In this document: piece after piece, positions 9,767-18,785 of the stretch
Numbering within the stretch: position 1 is the first letter of the stretch
How the letters are laid out: every line of letters begins with the position of its first letter
From: CAVZTX01 sp963778375
GTDB taxonomy: Bacteria; Chloroflexota; Ktedonobacteria; Ktedonobacterales; Ktedonobacteraceae
Assembly (NCBI GenBank): GCA_963778375.1
Contig: CAVZTX010000021.1
Coordinates: 233,463-297,462, forward strand
Reading direction: 5' to 3'
Length of the DNA: 64,000 nucleotides
Notes under the pieces: model-generated
The model's database searches: none
What the model saw: the letters and a program-made list of their open reading frames with translations, nothing else
What the model was told of the DNA's origin: nothing
Made by a program: the position numbers and the translations under genes

Positions 9767-11737
9767 TTAACCAATTAGACCGCTTGTCGGGAAAGCGTCG
9801 TCTACTTCAGAAGCAGCTTCCCCGTGAGTTTCCGTTGTTGCTCCATTCGTGTGTACTCCTCCATTGCCATTACTAATAGCGGAGGCCAGAAGCGCGATAG
9901 ACATAGGTTCAATGATATCACGGGCCACAGCCTTGCCCCGTTGCTCGTCGCTCCAATCGTGAGGGTAGCTTCCATCGACAGCAGACGAGAGCGTTGCCAG
10001 GACATTTGGATCAGCCTCGGGCTGTTGTGCCTTACGAGCGATAAGTGCCATTGTCAAACCGAGCAAGGCCCGGCTGCGATTCATGCCCGATGATGGAGCC
10101 GTTGCTGCCTGCGCAGCCACAGCCGCTTGCCCGGTATTGCTTCGACGTAGTGGAATCTCACGCAAGAAGAGTACCGAGACCAGACCCAATAGCATGACAA
10201 TGAAGCCCAGAAAGAAAACGTTATCGATACCACTAGCCAAGCTTACCTTCACAGCCTCGAAAAACTGATGAAAGAGTGCCAGGCCCTGAGCACCAAAGGA
10301 AGCAAACTTGTGCTGAATAGCCGCCAGAGTGTTTGGATCCAGGAGCACTTGGGGGTTCTGGAGCGATGGTGGTATGAGCTTTGCGATCGTTTTTGGCAAG
10401 TTACTCTGCAAGGAACCTTGAAATCCGTTAATCATGATCGTACCCATCACCGCTACGCCAATAGTTGAGCCGATAGAGCGGAAGAAGGTAAGACCGGCGG
10501 TAACTTCACCGAGTTGCCGGAATGGAAAAGCGTTCTGCACAACGATAGTGAAGAGGCTCATCATTACACCTATGCCCAATCCAGTAACAATCATGTTGAC
10601 AGAGATGAGTCCCTCGGATATGCTTGCATTCATGCGCGAAAGCAGGAACATGCCAATTGAGGCGGCTACGAAGCCAAAGATGGCCAATATCTTGTAACGA
10701 CCGGTGCGCGAAAGAATTTGTCCACCTACAACGCTACTGAACATGAAGCCGAGCATCATAGGCGTCAGTACAATACCTGAATTCGTCGCGCTATTGCCAC
10801 TTACGGCCTGTACGAAGAGCGGCAGGTACAGAATTGCCCCGAACATTCCAGCACTCAGCAGGAACATCGCGATGGTTGAGATCAGGAAAATGCTGTTTTT
10901 GAAGAGGCGAGGACTGATGATCGGCTCGGCTGCCCGCAGTTCGATCAAGACGAAGACAACCAATGCCACAGCGGAAAAGACGAACAGGCCAATGACTTGC
11001 CAGGAGTTCCAGGCATATTGTGTGCCAGCCCATGAGAAAGCCAGTAGCAGTGGTACAGCACATGCGACCAGGGCAATTACGCCTGCATAGTCAATCGTAT
11101 GATGCACGCGGCGTAAGGCCTTCGGCAGAACAAACCCTGCTGTCAAGATGGCGAGGGCACCTACAGGCATATTCACGTAAAAGACCCAGCGCCAGCCCCA
11201 ATTGTCGGTAATTGCGCCACCTAGAATTGGCCCAACGATAGTGGCCAGACCGAAAACCGCCGTAATCAAGCCTTGCCACTTTCCACGTTCGGCAGGCGGG
11301 AAAATATCGCCGATGATGGCGATGGCTATGGGCATCAGCGCACCAGCCCCCAAGCCCTGAATGCCACGGTAAATGATCAACTGTGTCATGTCCTGACTTG
11401 TACCCGACAAAGCCGAACCGATTAAGAAAATGACCATGCCTCCGATGAAGAAAATTCTTCGACCGTAGATGTCAGAGAGCTTGCCGTAGATGGGGATCGA
11501 GACTGTAGATGCCAGTAGGTATGAAGTTGCCACCCAGGCATAATGGTCAAGACCGCCTAGATTAGCAACAATGCGCGGCAGCGCCGTGCCAACGACCGTT
11601 TGATCCAGAGCAGCTAGCAGCATGCCAAGCATCACGCCAATCAGAACCATAACAAGTCGCTGTCGGCTAAGGGTTGCACTCAGCGCCTGTGGCTCAGGGG
11701 CCGCCATTGCCGCCGACCCGGTTTGTGTTTGTGCCAT
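9767..11737 (-). CDS. DHA2-family MFS drug:proton antiporter (EmrB/QacA type)
   Basis: A 656-aa major-facilitator protein with about 14 membrane segments. MFS motif A is KLSDIYGRRIFF, antiporter motif C is in VGPILGGAITDNWGWRW, and the N-terminus has LAALDQTVVGTALPRI. A soluble tail of about 110 residues follows the last helix, longer than usual for the family. It is expected to export hydrophobic drugs across the cytoplasmic membrane. AGGAGGA precedes the ATG. A MarR gene lies upstream on the same strand, the classic arrangement for a repressor-controlled pump. Confidence 0.9.
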   Translation of the reverse strand: MAQTQTGSAAMAAPEPQALSATLSRQRLVMVLIGVMLGMLLAALDQTVVGTALPRIVANLGGLDHYAWVATSYLLASTVSIPIYGKLSDIYGRRIFFIGGMVIFLIGSALSGTSQDMTQLIIYRGIQGLGAGALMPIAIAIIGDIFPPAERGKWQGLITAVFGLATIVGPILGGAITDNWGWRWVFYVNMPVGALAILTAGFVLPKALRRVHHTIDYAGVIALVACAVPLLLAFSWAGTQYAWNSWQVIGLFVFSAVALVVFVLIELRAAEPIISPRLFKNSIFLISTIAMFLLSAGMFGAILYLPLFVQAVSGNSATNSGIVLTPMMLGFMFSSVVGGQILSRTGRYKILAIFGFVAASIGMFLLSRMNASISEGLISVNMIVTGLGIGVMMSLFTIVVQNAFPFRQLGEVTAGLTFFRSIGSTIGVAVMGTIMINGFQGSLQSNLPKTIAKLIPPSLQNPQVLLDPNTLAAIQHKFASFGAQGLALFHQFFEAVKVSLASGIDNVFFLGFIVMLLGLVSVLFLREIPLRRSNTGQAAVAAQAATAPSSGMNRSRALLGLTMALIARKAQQPEADPNVLATLSSAVDGSYPHDWSDEQRGKAVARDIIEPMSIALLASAISNGNGGVHTNGATTETHGEAASEVDDAFPTSGLIG

Positions 11738-11928
11738 CAGATAATGTTCCTCCTCTATTTGAGGTGAGTCGTAACTTTTTGTAAATGCTAGTCACAGTAA
11801 GCAATCGGTTTTTCTCTTATATACAAGAGTATAAAAACTTTTTGCTATGTTATCTTACATTTCGTCAACAATTTTATATGAGTGAGATATTCCATCGTCA
11901 TCACTTAGGCCAGGTTCAGGTAGTGATC

Positions 11929-11944
11929 AAGTGATCTTTCACTT
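11929..11944. promoter_or_regulatory. Inverted repeat between marR and the MFS gene
   Basis: AAGTGA-TCTT-TCACTT sits directly after the marR stop, about 190 bp before the transporter start. It could be a second operator or a weak processing stem. The evidence is symmetry only. Confidence 0.35.
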
Positions 11945-11945
11945 G

Positions 11946-12404
11946 TTAGTTAATACTAATCGCATCAGCCCTTTGCTCTGCAAGCCGGTTGATCGCCTGT
12001 AGACCTTGCAAGAGCGCCAACAAGTCACTCTCGTCTAACTGTTGGATCAGGATGGGGATTTGCTGTATACCACTGAGCAGTCGTATTGAGAGGTCTTCAC
12101 CCGCCTGAGTGAGTCGTACAAGTGTGCGTCGGCGGTCTTCCACATCTTCCGTACGTTCTGCCAGACCAGCCTGCACAAGTCGATCGACAAGATGACCACC
12201 TGTTGATAAGCCAATACCTAACCGCTGAGCAATTTGCCCTATAACCAGAGGCTCCCCTTCTGCCAGAATAAACAGCGTTCGAAGCTGAGGCACAGTAAGA
12301 TCAATGCTCATCCAAACAGGGGCACAGTTTGCTTTGAATCTATGCATCATTTGACGGAACTGTGCAGACGCCTTATGCTCCAGTTCTTCACGCGTTTCTA
12401 CCAC
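11946..12404 (-). CDS. MarR-family transcriptional regulator
   Basis: A 152-aa winged-helix repressor. The recognition region is VIGQIAQRLGIGLSTGGHLVDRLVQAGL and the wing is RTEDVEDRRRTLVRLT, the typical MarR DxRR motif. The protein should dimerise and bind palindromes, releasing DNA when a ligand of the exported drug type is present. The next gene on the strand is a DHA2 pump, and the palindrome at 12496-12509 lies upstream of its own start. Both features support autoregulation. Confidence 0.9.
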   Translation of the reverse strand: MVETREELEHKASAQFRQMMHRFKANCAPVWMSIDLTVPQLRTLFILAEGEPLVIGQIAQRLGIGLSTGGHLVDRLVQAGLAERTEDVEDRRRTLVRLTQAGEDLSIRLLSGIQQIPILIQQLDESDLLALLQGLQAINRLAEQRADAISIN

Positions 12405-12495
12405 ACTATCTCTCCTTTTTAGGGATAAACTGTATCCTTATCAAGGACCACTCAGAAAGCAATCCTGACTTGTAATATAAATCTCTCTATGGTTA

Positions 12496-12509
12496 GTTGT
12501 TCAAACAAC
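12496..12509. promoter_or_regulatory. Candidate MarR operator
   Basis: GTTGTT-CA-AACAAC, six-base arms around a two-base centre, lies about 90 bp upstream of the marR start. This size and symmetry are usual for MarR dimers. Confidence 0.5.
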
Positions 12510-12601
12510 CACCATTGGCATTCTAACATATTACTACGATGTTGTCAATCTATTTGATAGTATAGTTTTATCACATAATATCGGAGTAAAAAGAGACAAT
12601 A

Positions 12602-13426
12602 TTATGTATCCTTCAAGCTCACCTTTGCTTGTCTTGCTCGAATCAGTCCCAATATTTGTAGATGCGCCTTCGTAAGTCGTATCTGATCTGCTGTGAAATG
12701 TCCAAGATCTTGCTCGAGAATATCTATAAATCTGATGAGCACTCTTTGTACAGAAGGCAGATCAAATTGGGGTAAGGTCGAACCCATGAGGGATTGTAGG
12801 CTAGCATCTGCTTCTTTCTGAAAGGTGTGAATCGGGCGTAAACCACCATGTGTTCGTGCAAACAGTTCCACAAGAAGTCCTCGCATGTGATGTTCTATTT
12901 CAATTGCTAGCCAGATCTGCTGTCGTTGTATGGCTCTATCTGTCTCAACAGCGTAGCGCACATCACTATCCAACAGTCGACTTAATGGAACGTCCTTTAC
13001 TTGCTTGTTTGCCTTACCTGCTGCTTTGATAATCGCCTCATCAATTTGTCCCGTGAGGACTACCATGCTATCTACAATATTTGGACTGGTAGAGTGTAGG
13101 GAGTGATAGCGTATAGAAATCCCCATTAGCGATTTGAGCACAATATTCCCAGCATCCTCACCCTCTGGGATGATTATTGCTGCATGCTCTCCGATATCAG
13201 AAAAAGAATCAGACAAACGTTCCAATTCGTGAGTAACGTTAATATTCACATCGTCAGCAATTACTACATCAAGGTCTAAGTCGGAGTAGTGGTCCCAGTT
13301 GCCACGTCCAAGCGATCCGAATACTATAACAGCCAGAATGCGAGAATCATTCGCATAGTAAGTCACGATGGCTTCCATTAGACGTTGATGCTGAGGAGTT
13401 CCTGGATACACTTGAAATCTGTTCAT
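12602..13426 (-). CDS. Nucleotidyltransferase-domain protein
   Basis: A 274-aa protein of the DNA-polymerase-beta nucleotidyltransferase superfamily. The signature GSLGRG followed by SDLDLDVV provides the two metal-binding aspartates at about residues 49-51. The C-terminal half is helical, as in aminoglycoside adenylyltransferases or KNTase-like proteins. Transfer of a nucleotide to a small molecule or a partner protein is possible. There is no toxin-antitoxin partner (HEPN) beside it. It stands alone between marR and the response-regulator remnant. Confidence 0.75.
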   Translation of the reverse strand: MNRFQVYPGTPQHQRLMEAIVTYYANDSRILAVIVFGSLGRGNWDHYSDLDLDVVIADDVNINVTHELERLSDSFSDIGEHAAIIIPEGEDAGNIVLKSLMGISIRYHSLHSTSPNIVDSMVVLTGQIDEAIIKAAGKANKQVKDVPLSRLLDSDVRYAVETDRAIQRQQIWLAIEIEHHMRGLLVELFARTHGGLRPIHTFQKEADASLQSLMGSTLPQFDLPSVQRVLIRFIDILEQDLGHFTADQIRLTKAHLQILGLIRARQAKVSLKDT

Positions 13427-13812
13427 AGGTTGGTTCCTATAAGGGAATAATTCCTATAGCCATTAGAATACAAACTACATACCCCTGCCAATTAGTAGAA
13501 CACATTCCAAAGTGATTTAAACTATTCCTCTAAATTCCGTTTATGATTGTATCACACATGAGAACCGCTTTTTTAGGAGTAAGCCATGCGTATCCTGGTA
13601 GCAGAAGATGATCCGATTGCAAACGTCTTTGGTTAACAACGGTGATATGGAAATTAAACAGCACACCCAGGAGATTGCCGCTGGTATAATTTATGAGAAT
13701 GGGTCTGTTACGGTGAACGATACAGATGGTGTGTTGCCAAGACTTACCGATCCAGATGCAAGGAAGGATACATCCACCTCTGGCAACGGAACTCATACTG
13801 AGGAAAATAATA
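13427..13812. other. Intergenic interval with a response-regulator stub
   Basis: Apart from the short RBS-led ORF at 13586-13636, no gene was recognised. A 77-codon + frame from 13608 has no domain and runs into the next gene. Confidence 0.5.
13586..13636 (+). pseudogene. N-terminal stub of a response regulator
   Basis: AGGAG precedes an ATG that reads MRILVAEDDPIANVFG and stops. This is the beta-1 strand and acidic pair (EDD) of a receiver domain, cut after 16 residues. Nothing downstream in any frame continues the domain, so it looks like a deletion remnant rather than a frameshift. Confidence 0.55.
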
Positions 13813-15183
13813 ATGAAACAAACAGGAAATACGAAAAATAGGACAGGCGAACCTAACTGGTATCAGCAGAACACAACTCCAGCGCCTAATACATTTCCCA
13901 ATACAGCGCCAGCTTCACCATCTCGATGGTCAAACATGTGGACAGCAGAACACATATTGCTTCCCTTACGCCTCTTTCTTGGCGTTACCTTTGTCTATGC
14001 TGGCATACAGAAGCTGACAGATCCCCAATATTTCAACAAATCAGCCATCGGCTATATCGGGAAACAAATCATCGCCTTTGCGAATGGATCGCCAATCCAC
14101 GATTTTCTCATAAGAGTTGCAGTGCCACATGCCACGTTTTTCGGCGCGTTAGTGGCGCTTGGTGAGATAGCAATTGGTCTTGGTGCCTTACTAGGCTTCT
14201 TGCTACGCCCAGCTTCCTTCTTCGGTATGCTCCTGAGCCTAATGTTCTTCCTATCAGCGAGCTGGCATGTCTATCCATACTTCTATGGGGCAGATATCGT
14301 CTTCGCCTTTGCCTGGACCACACTACTACTAGCTGGCCCACTAAAGAGTGGTCTGCCCTCCCTGGACGCATTCCTGGTACCTCGTTTTCTCGATAGATTG
14401 GCACCAGAGACTCAAGCGACCGCTGGAAGGATTCTAAACTTCCTACTTGGAGTAGGGCGAGTGCCTTCACAAGTGCAAACGCAACAGTTACCAGTCTTAA
14501 CATCGAATGTATCAAACCAGTCACAGCTCCCAAGCTATAGCAGCAGTGTAGGTGGTTATCCACAACAAGTGCCTCATCAGGTTATGAATCCCCAGAATCA
14601 GGCTAAGCATCGAAACGCTCCCCAACAGCCCAGACAGGTAAGCGGCTATAAGGCCCGACAGGCACACATGCAGCACGCACAAATGAATCGGCGCACCTTC
14701 TTATGGGGATTGGCTGCAGGTGGTTTAGGTATGCTCGGTCTCACATTCGTTGGACGAGCATTGCACCTATTTGGAGGTGATGATAGTACCGCTACTTTTA
14801 ACCCAGCCGCACCTAGTGTTGGTAGCGGTAGTAGCACAGGAACGGCAACAGCCACTGGCTCCTCTAGCTCCTCGACGACCATCGCACAGGCCAACCAGGT
14901 AGCAACTAACAGCGCAGTCACATTTACCATCCCATCCAACGGCGATCCAGGCGTTCTCGTTCACCTGGACAATGGGAAATTCGCCTGCTTCGACGCAACC
15001 TGTACCCATGCCGGATGCCCGGTCCAGTATGACCCCGGCAGTAAGCTCCTACTCTGTCCCTGTCACGGAGCAGAATTCGATCCAGCAAACAACGCATCAG
15101 TTGTTCAAGGACCAACTAACACACCGTTAACAGCCGTCCCTATTAAAATCGATAATGCTACGGGAGCGATTATATTGCAATGA
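13813..15183 (+). CDS. DoxX/DoxD-like membrane domain fused to a Rieske [2Fe-2S] domain
   Basis: 456 aa. Residues about 40-175 form a four-helix DoxX/DoxD-type membrane unit (LRLFLGVTFVYAGIQKL, then ALGEIAIGLGALLG). A Gln/Pro-rich linker follows. At 292-298 a twin-arginine sequence NRRTFLWG precedes a hydrophobic segment. A Ser/Thr/Gly linker then leads to a Rieske domain with C397-T-H399 and C415-P-C417-H418. Inference: the membrane part anchors an electron-transfer domain outside the cell, as in thiosulfate:quinone oxidoreductase (DoxD) chemistry. The start was chosen at 13813 because GAGG precedes it. The stop is followed by the convergent integrase. The fusion itself is unusual. Confidence 0.8.
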   Translation: MKQTGNTKNRTGEPNWYQQNTTPAPNTFPNTAPASPSRWSNMWTAEHILLPLRLFLGVTFVYAGIQKLTDPQYFNKSAIGYIGKQIIAFANGSPIHDFLIRVAVPHATFFGALVALGEIAIGLGALLGFLLRPASFFGMLLSLMFFLSASWHVYPYFYGADIVFAFAWTTLLLAGPLKSGLPSLDAFLVPRFLDRLAPETQATAGRILNFLLGVGRVPSQVQTQQLPVLTSNVSNQSQLPSYSSSVGGYPQQVPHQVMNPQNQAKHRNAPQQPRQVSGYKARQAHMQHAQMNRRTFLWGLAAGGLGMLGLTFVGRALHLFGGDDSTATFNPAAPSVGSGSSTGTATATGSSSSSTTIAQANQVATNSAVTFTIPSNGDPGVLVHLDNGKFACFDATCTHAGCPVQYDPGSKLLLCPCHGAEFDPANNASVVQGPTNTPLTAVPIKIDNATGAIILQ

Positions 15184-15268
15184 TCATCCCATTTCTCCTC
15201 ACTCCTATTTTGGGTTAGGGAAGCCAATTATGACTTTACATAATGTAACATTCACAATTTCTGTGTCC

Positions 15269-16195
15269 TTACAAGGGTAGGTAGTGGGCTGAACTCTGCT
15301 CCGGTCTCGCTTTCGCATATTCATTCGTCACCGCGATGTTGCTATGGCCCAGAGTATCACGCACCACAGTAAGTGGTGCCTTTCGATCAATGGCATGCGA
15401 TCCATGACAATGTCTGAGCCAGTGAGGAGAAACCTCAAACCAGTTAGGAACACCAGCTTGTTTAGCTGCATGTCGAACAATGAGGAAAATAGTACTCGTA
15501 TCCAGGCGAGTTCCTTTATAATATCCCTCACGCGAGACCTCCTGGCGCGACTGGAACACGAAATCGGCATCCGAAGCCCCCTCGCGGATGGCTGAAAGAA
15601 CCGTCCAGGAACTTTCTGAAAGAAGCACATGCCGCTGCTTATCGCCTTTACCGCTCATAATATCGAGCTGGACACCATCTGAGCGGCGGATGACATGACG
15701 CCAGCGCAGGTTACACAGCTCAGAGACTCGCAGTCCAGCAGCGTACAGCGTATGTAAAATGGCATGATTACGGGGATCTGACTCCAATAGAATCATCTTA
15801 AGAACGGTCGCTTCCGGTAAAATACGTTGAGAAATGGCACTTTTAGCCGAAGGTGGCTTAATAGCAGCCATTACATTCGCAGGGAAGATACCCGACGTAT
15901 AAGCGAAGCTATAAAGCGATTTCACCGAGTTGAGTATACGCCGCTTGCTGTTATCCTCTAGAGGCTTCGTCTCGCCACGCTTATTCGTGATCTCAAGCTC
16001 ATCAAGGTTATCGCAAAAATCCAGTGCGTCCTCAAGCGTGACCTCCGCCAGGGGCTTCTCGACGAAGTCGCGGAAAATCTCGATGTCATGCCGATATGCC
16101 CGCTGAGTATGCTCACTTTTTTTGAGGCGAACCCACAGTTCGATCAGCTTGTCTTCAGTCGTTCCTTCAGGAACAATGACCAGATCTCGTCTCAC
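15269..16195 (-). CDS. Tyrosine recombinase / phage-type integrase
   Basis: 308 aa. An N-terminal SAM-like core-binding domain (about 15-110) is followed by the catalytic domain with the full set R156 (AAGLRVSEL), K186 (GKGDKQR), H258-x-x-R261 (HWLRH), H284 (LGHSN) and Y293 (NEYAKA). It should cut and rejoin DNA through a 3-prime phosphotyrosine. The GTG start overlaps the TAG of the upstream endonuclease gene by one base, so the two form a coupled unit. No att-site duplication was found around the pair. Confidence 0.9.
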   Translation of the reverse strand: MRRDLVIVPEGTTEDKLIELWVRLKKSEHTQRAYRHDIEIFRDFVEKPLAEVTLEDALDFCDNLDELEITNKRGETKPLEDNSKRRILNSVKSLYSFAYTSGIFPANVMAAIKPPSAKSAISQRILPEATVLKMILLESDPRNHAILHTLYAAGLRVSELCNLRWRHVIRRSDGVQLDIMSGKGDKQRHVLLSESSWTVLSAIREGASDADFVFQSRQEVSREGYYKGTRLDTSTIFLIVRHAAKQAGVPNWFEVSPHWLRHCHGSHAIDRKAPLTVVRDTLGHSNIAVTNEYAKARPEQSSAHYLPL

Positions 16196-16662
16196 TATTC
16201 GGCTCCTTCCTCATGCTCGCTATTACTTGACTGATGGAGTTCCGCGTATTTTAACAGCAAACGAATGCGCTCTGGATCATCATGCAAAAGGCCTAGCGCG
16301 TTGTTACACTCTTTACAGAGGAGCGCCCGTACTCTCTCCGTTTTATGACAATGATCCACATGAAGATTCTTTGCCTTCCCAGTTCTGTAATCTAAACCCG
16401 TTTCGGGGCGTCCACAGGCGGCACAAACTCCATTTTGAGCCACAAATAGTACTTGGTATTCTTCTGAAGTTATTCCATAATGCTGCTTCAGGTTTTTAGC
16501 TCTTACAAAAGACTCGGTATACAGGCGTTGATTTCTCTCTCTGTTATACTCATTCGCACACGGCTTGCACCAATGTTGATAACCACCGTTTTTCTTCTTA
16601 CTGATGGCAAACTCGCCAAGGGATTTTATCTGACCACATTTTCCGCACTTCTTATTGTCCAC
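16195..16662 (-). CDS. Endonuclease VII-type (HNH) nuclease
   Basis: 155 aa. An N-terminal zinc-binding part contains C6-x-x-C9 and a second CxxC (WCKPC). It is followed by the recombination endonuclease VII domain with CAACGRPE, HVDHCHKTERVRALLC and CNNALGLLHDDPER. The HVDHCH segment carries the metal-binding histidines and aspartate. In phages such enzymes resolve branched DNA. AGGAG precedes the GTG start. It is coupled to the integrase downstream, suggesting a small integrative element or phage remnant. Confidence 0.85.
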   Translation of the reverse strand: MDNKKCGKCGQIKSLGEFAISKKKNGGYQHWCKPCANEYNRERNQRLYTESFVRAKNLKQHYGITSEEYQVLFVAQNGVCAACGRPETGLDYRTGKAKNLHVDHCHKTERVRALLCKECNNALGLLHDDPERIRLLLKYAELHQSSNSEHEEGAE

Positions 16663-16871
16663 ACCAGGTTTACTCCTCCATTAAAAATTCGCACAACGAC
16701 TTCGAGAGAAGACTAGTTATCTTGAAGAGTGCCTTTGTGAATTGTAGCATGTCTTCAGTACGAATGCAAGGTTTTCTAGAACAAATCCTCATAAGGTAAC
16801 TGGAATGGTTTGCCACAGTTTTCAATCTGGAAAGCTCAATCCACTTGAGACCCTCTGAAAACCAGTCAGTT

Positions 16872-18548
16872 CTAACGTTGATAGATATCATATCCCTCAA
16901 ACGAGGAATGACGATACTGCACACTTGAAGTCGCCATCATTTGTACGAAAGCCTCATCCTGTGGAGAACCAATCGGGAGCACGTACGCTGCGTTCGGGTC
17001 ACCCTGCACGATTGTCTGATAAGGAAGATACCTATTTTGCCCGGTATGCAAATCATTATCAAGCACGCTGCAGATAACCCTCTCTTTGCTTTGAAAGATA
17101 AGGCGATCACATGTCGTGTAATCGGAATAAATATGCACGGCATGCATGTGTAGCAGATCATCAATCAGCACATACTGTTGCTGAGTAACTCTTTGTACAT
17201 AAGGTATTTGTTGGAAGGTGCTGGCCGTTGCCTCTATGAACACAGCAAAGATAAAAAGTAACACACCCAATTTCAGTATGGACGCAATGTTAGAAAACGA
17301 CACAAATCTGCCTATGCGAATATGGGAGCATAGAGGCCAGAAGAGTGCGGGAGTAGCGACAAGCAGGCCAATAAGGTAACGTGAAGAGGTGACAGGTACC
17401 AATGCCGGTGCTGGGCTGAAGAGGTAGGCAAGCAGCGTCAATATTGCGGTCCCCAGTAAAAAAAGACGGGCCATATGATATACCAGGCGATGGCGCTCAT
17501 TCTGGGTAAGAGCAGACGAAGGATTGAGAATAGTGCGCCAATTTGGCAGCACGCATATCGCTATAATTGTGGCAATACTCAAAAGAGCAATAAAAGCCAG
17601 TCCCCAGAAACCCTGAAAGATCATACACGATGAAATCTGCTGCCTCCATTGTCCTGGCGTAGCTGAAATGGAACACAAAGGCGATGCTCCTGTCGCCTGA
17701 GGAATGCTCACCAGAACTGTCCCAAGAAGCTGGTCCCAAGGAGAAAATGGAAGAGATGTAGCAGTACCACCTGTATTGTGAAGTTGCAGCAAGGCGACAA
17801 AAGAATTCTGATTTGGATGCTCTATATCGAAGATAAGTAATGGCGATAAGCCGATCAAAAACCCTATGAGGAGCCAGAGAGTCGTGCGTGTTCGCAGTTC
17901 GTTCCAACAAAAAAGCAACAAAAACAGCAAAGTCATAAGAACAAAGGGAAGTACCAACATATCACTCCAGATGGCAAGCCCCACAACAAGTCCCAGGCAT
18001 CCGTATATTACAAAACGTCTCTTGTGGTCAGCAGTACTTACATCCGAATGAAATGATAGAGCGAGCCAGATGACTAGTAGAAACATAAGTGCACCAAAAA
18101 GTATTGTCTCAGGATAGCCGCCAATAGCCCTAAGTTGACGCATGAATGTTTCAGTGGATCCAAAGCAAAGTAATGCCAAGGAGATGAGGGCGATATTTTT
18201 TGTGAAGAGCAGGCGAGTTAAGAAATACATTACGATCATAAACAAAGCGAACAAGAAGACCAATCCAAGACGTAAAGAGAATGACGAGATACCAAACAGA
18301 TGGTACATAATTGCGCCAAGGTATGCCTGTATGGTGCCCATATAGTCTTGACCATAATAAAAGATTGGCGATTCTCCTCGGTAAGCAATATGCATAGCTT
18401 GTAGACCCAAAATACCTTCGTCGCTGCTCATCCCTGGCCAACCCTGAGCAATCAACAGGATGCGCAGTAAAACGGCCACGGCAATGATGATAATAGCCCC
18501 TATTCCATGTATTTCAATCTTCAAATATTTTTTATACCAGCGAAGCAT
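16872..18548 (-). CDS. GT-C fold (family 39/ArnT-like) membrane glycosyltransferase
   Basis: A 558-aa polytopic protein with about 12 membrane segments. The first extracytoplasmic loop carries SSDEGILGLQAMHIAYRG and then YYGQDYMGT. The Asp-Glu pair is typical of dolichyl- or undecaprenyl-phosphate-sugar dependent transferases. The C-terminal domain of about 130 residues is soluble and probably extracytoplasmic. It probably moves a sugar onto a lipid, protein or cell-wall target outside the membrane. The acceptor is unknown. It stands alone, preceded by a hairpin that probably ends the upstream gene. Confidence 0.75.
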   Translation of the reverse strand: MLRWYKKYLKIEIHGIGAIIIIAVAVLLRILLIAQGWPGMSSDEGILGLQAMHIAYRGESPIFYYGQDYMGTIQAYLGAIMYHLFGISSFSLRLGLVFLFALFMIVMYFLTRLLFTKNIALISLALLCFGSTETFMRQLRAIGGYPETILFGALMFLLVIWLALSFHSDVSTADHKRRFVIYGCLGLVVGLAIWSDMLVLPFVLMTLLFLLLFCWNELRTRTTLWLLIGFLIGLSPLLIFDIEHPNQNSFVALLQLHNTGGTATSLPFSPWDQLLGTVLVSIPQATGASPLCSISATPGQWRQQISSCMIFQGFWGLAFIALLSIATIIAICVLPNWRTILNPSSALTQNERHRLVYHMARLFLLGTAILTLLAYLFSPAPALVPVTSSRYLIGLLVATPALFWPLCSHIRIGRFVSFSNIASILKLGVLLFIFAVFIEATASTFQQIPYVQRVTQQQYVLIDDLLHMHAVHIYSDYTTCDRLIFQSKERVICSVLDNDLHTGQNRYLPYQTIVQGDPNAAYVLPIGSPQDEAFVQMMATSSVQYRHSSFEGYDIYQR

Positions 18549-18625
18549 AGTTGCTTTCCCTTTTCAAGATGCGTATAGGAGTCTTTCAGTGAAAGTCAAG
18601 ACTAGAGACGATTGAAGCGGCAAAT

Positions 18626-18689
18626 AAGCCACTCTGCATATGATTACCTCCCTACCTCAAGGGATGGCATCAGGCAGAGTGGCTTTCTA
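18626..18689. terminator. Hairpin with matched 12-bp arms, likely bidirectional terminator
   Basis: AAGCCACTCTGC (18626-18637) is the exact complement of GCAGAGTGGCTT (18674-18685). The 36-base loop holds a smaller CCCT/AGGG stem. TTTCTAT follows on the + side and TTATTT on the minus side. It separates two minus-strand genes. Confidence 0.5.
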
Positions 18690-18785
18690 TATTATGTCAA
18701 CTTATTCATGTAGGCATCAATCAATGAAGGATTGATCTTGCTCGATGTGCTTAAGCATAGACGACCCACCCGTTTACAGATGTTA

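Noticed and set aside
11855..11875. Possible fifth sulfur box (TATGTTATCT)
   Set aside because: Only part of the 12-mer matches and the TTGAAA element is absent.
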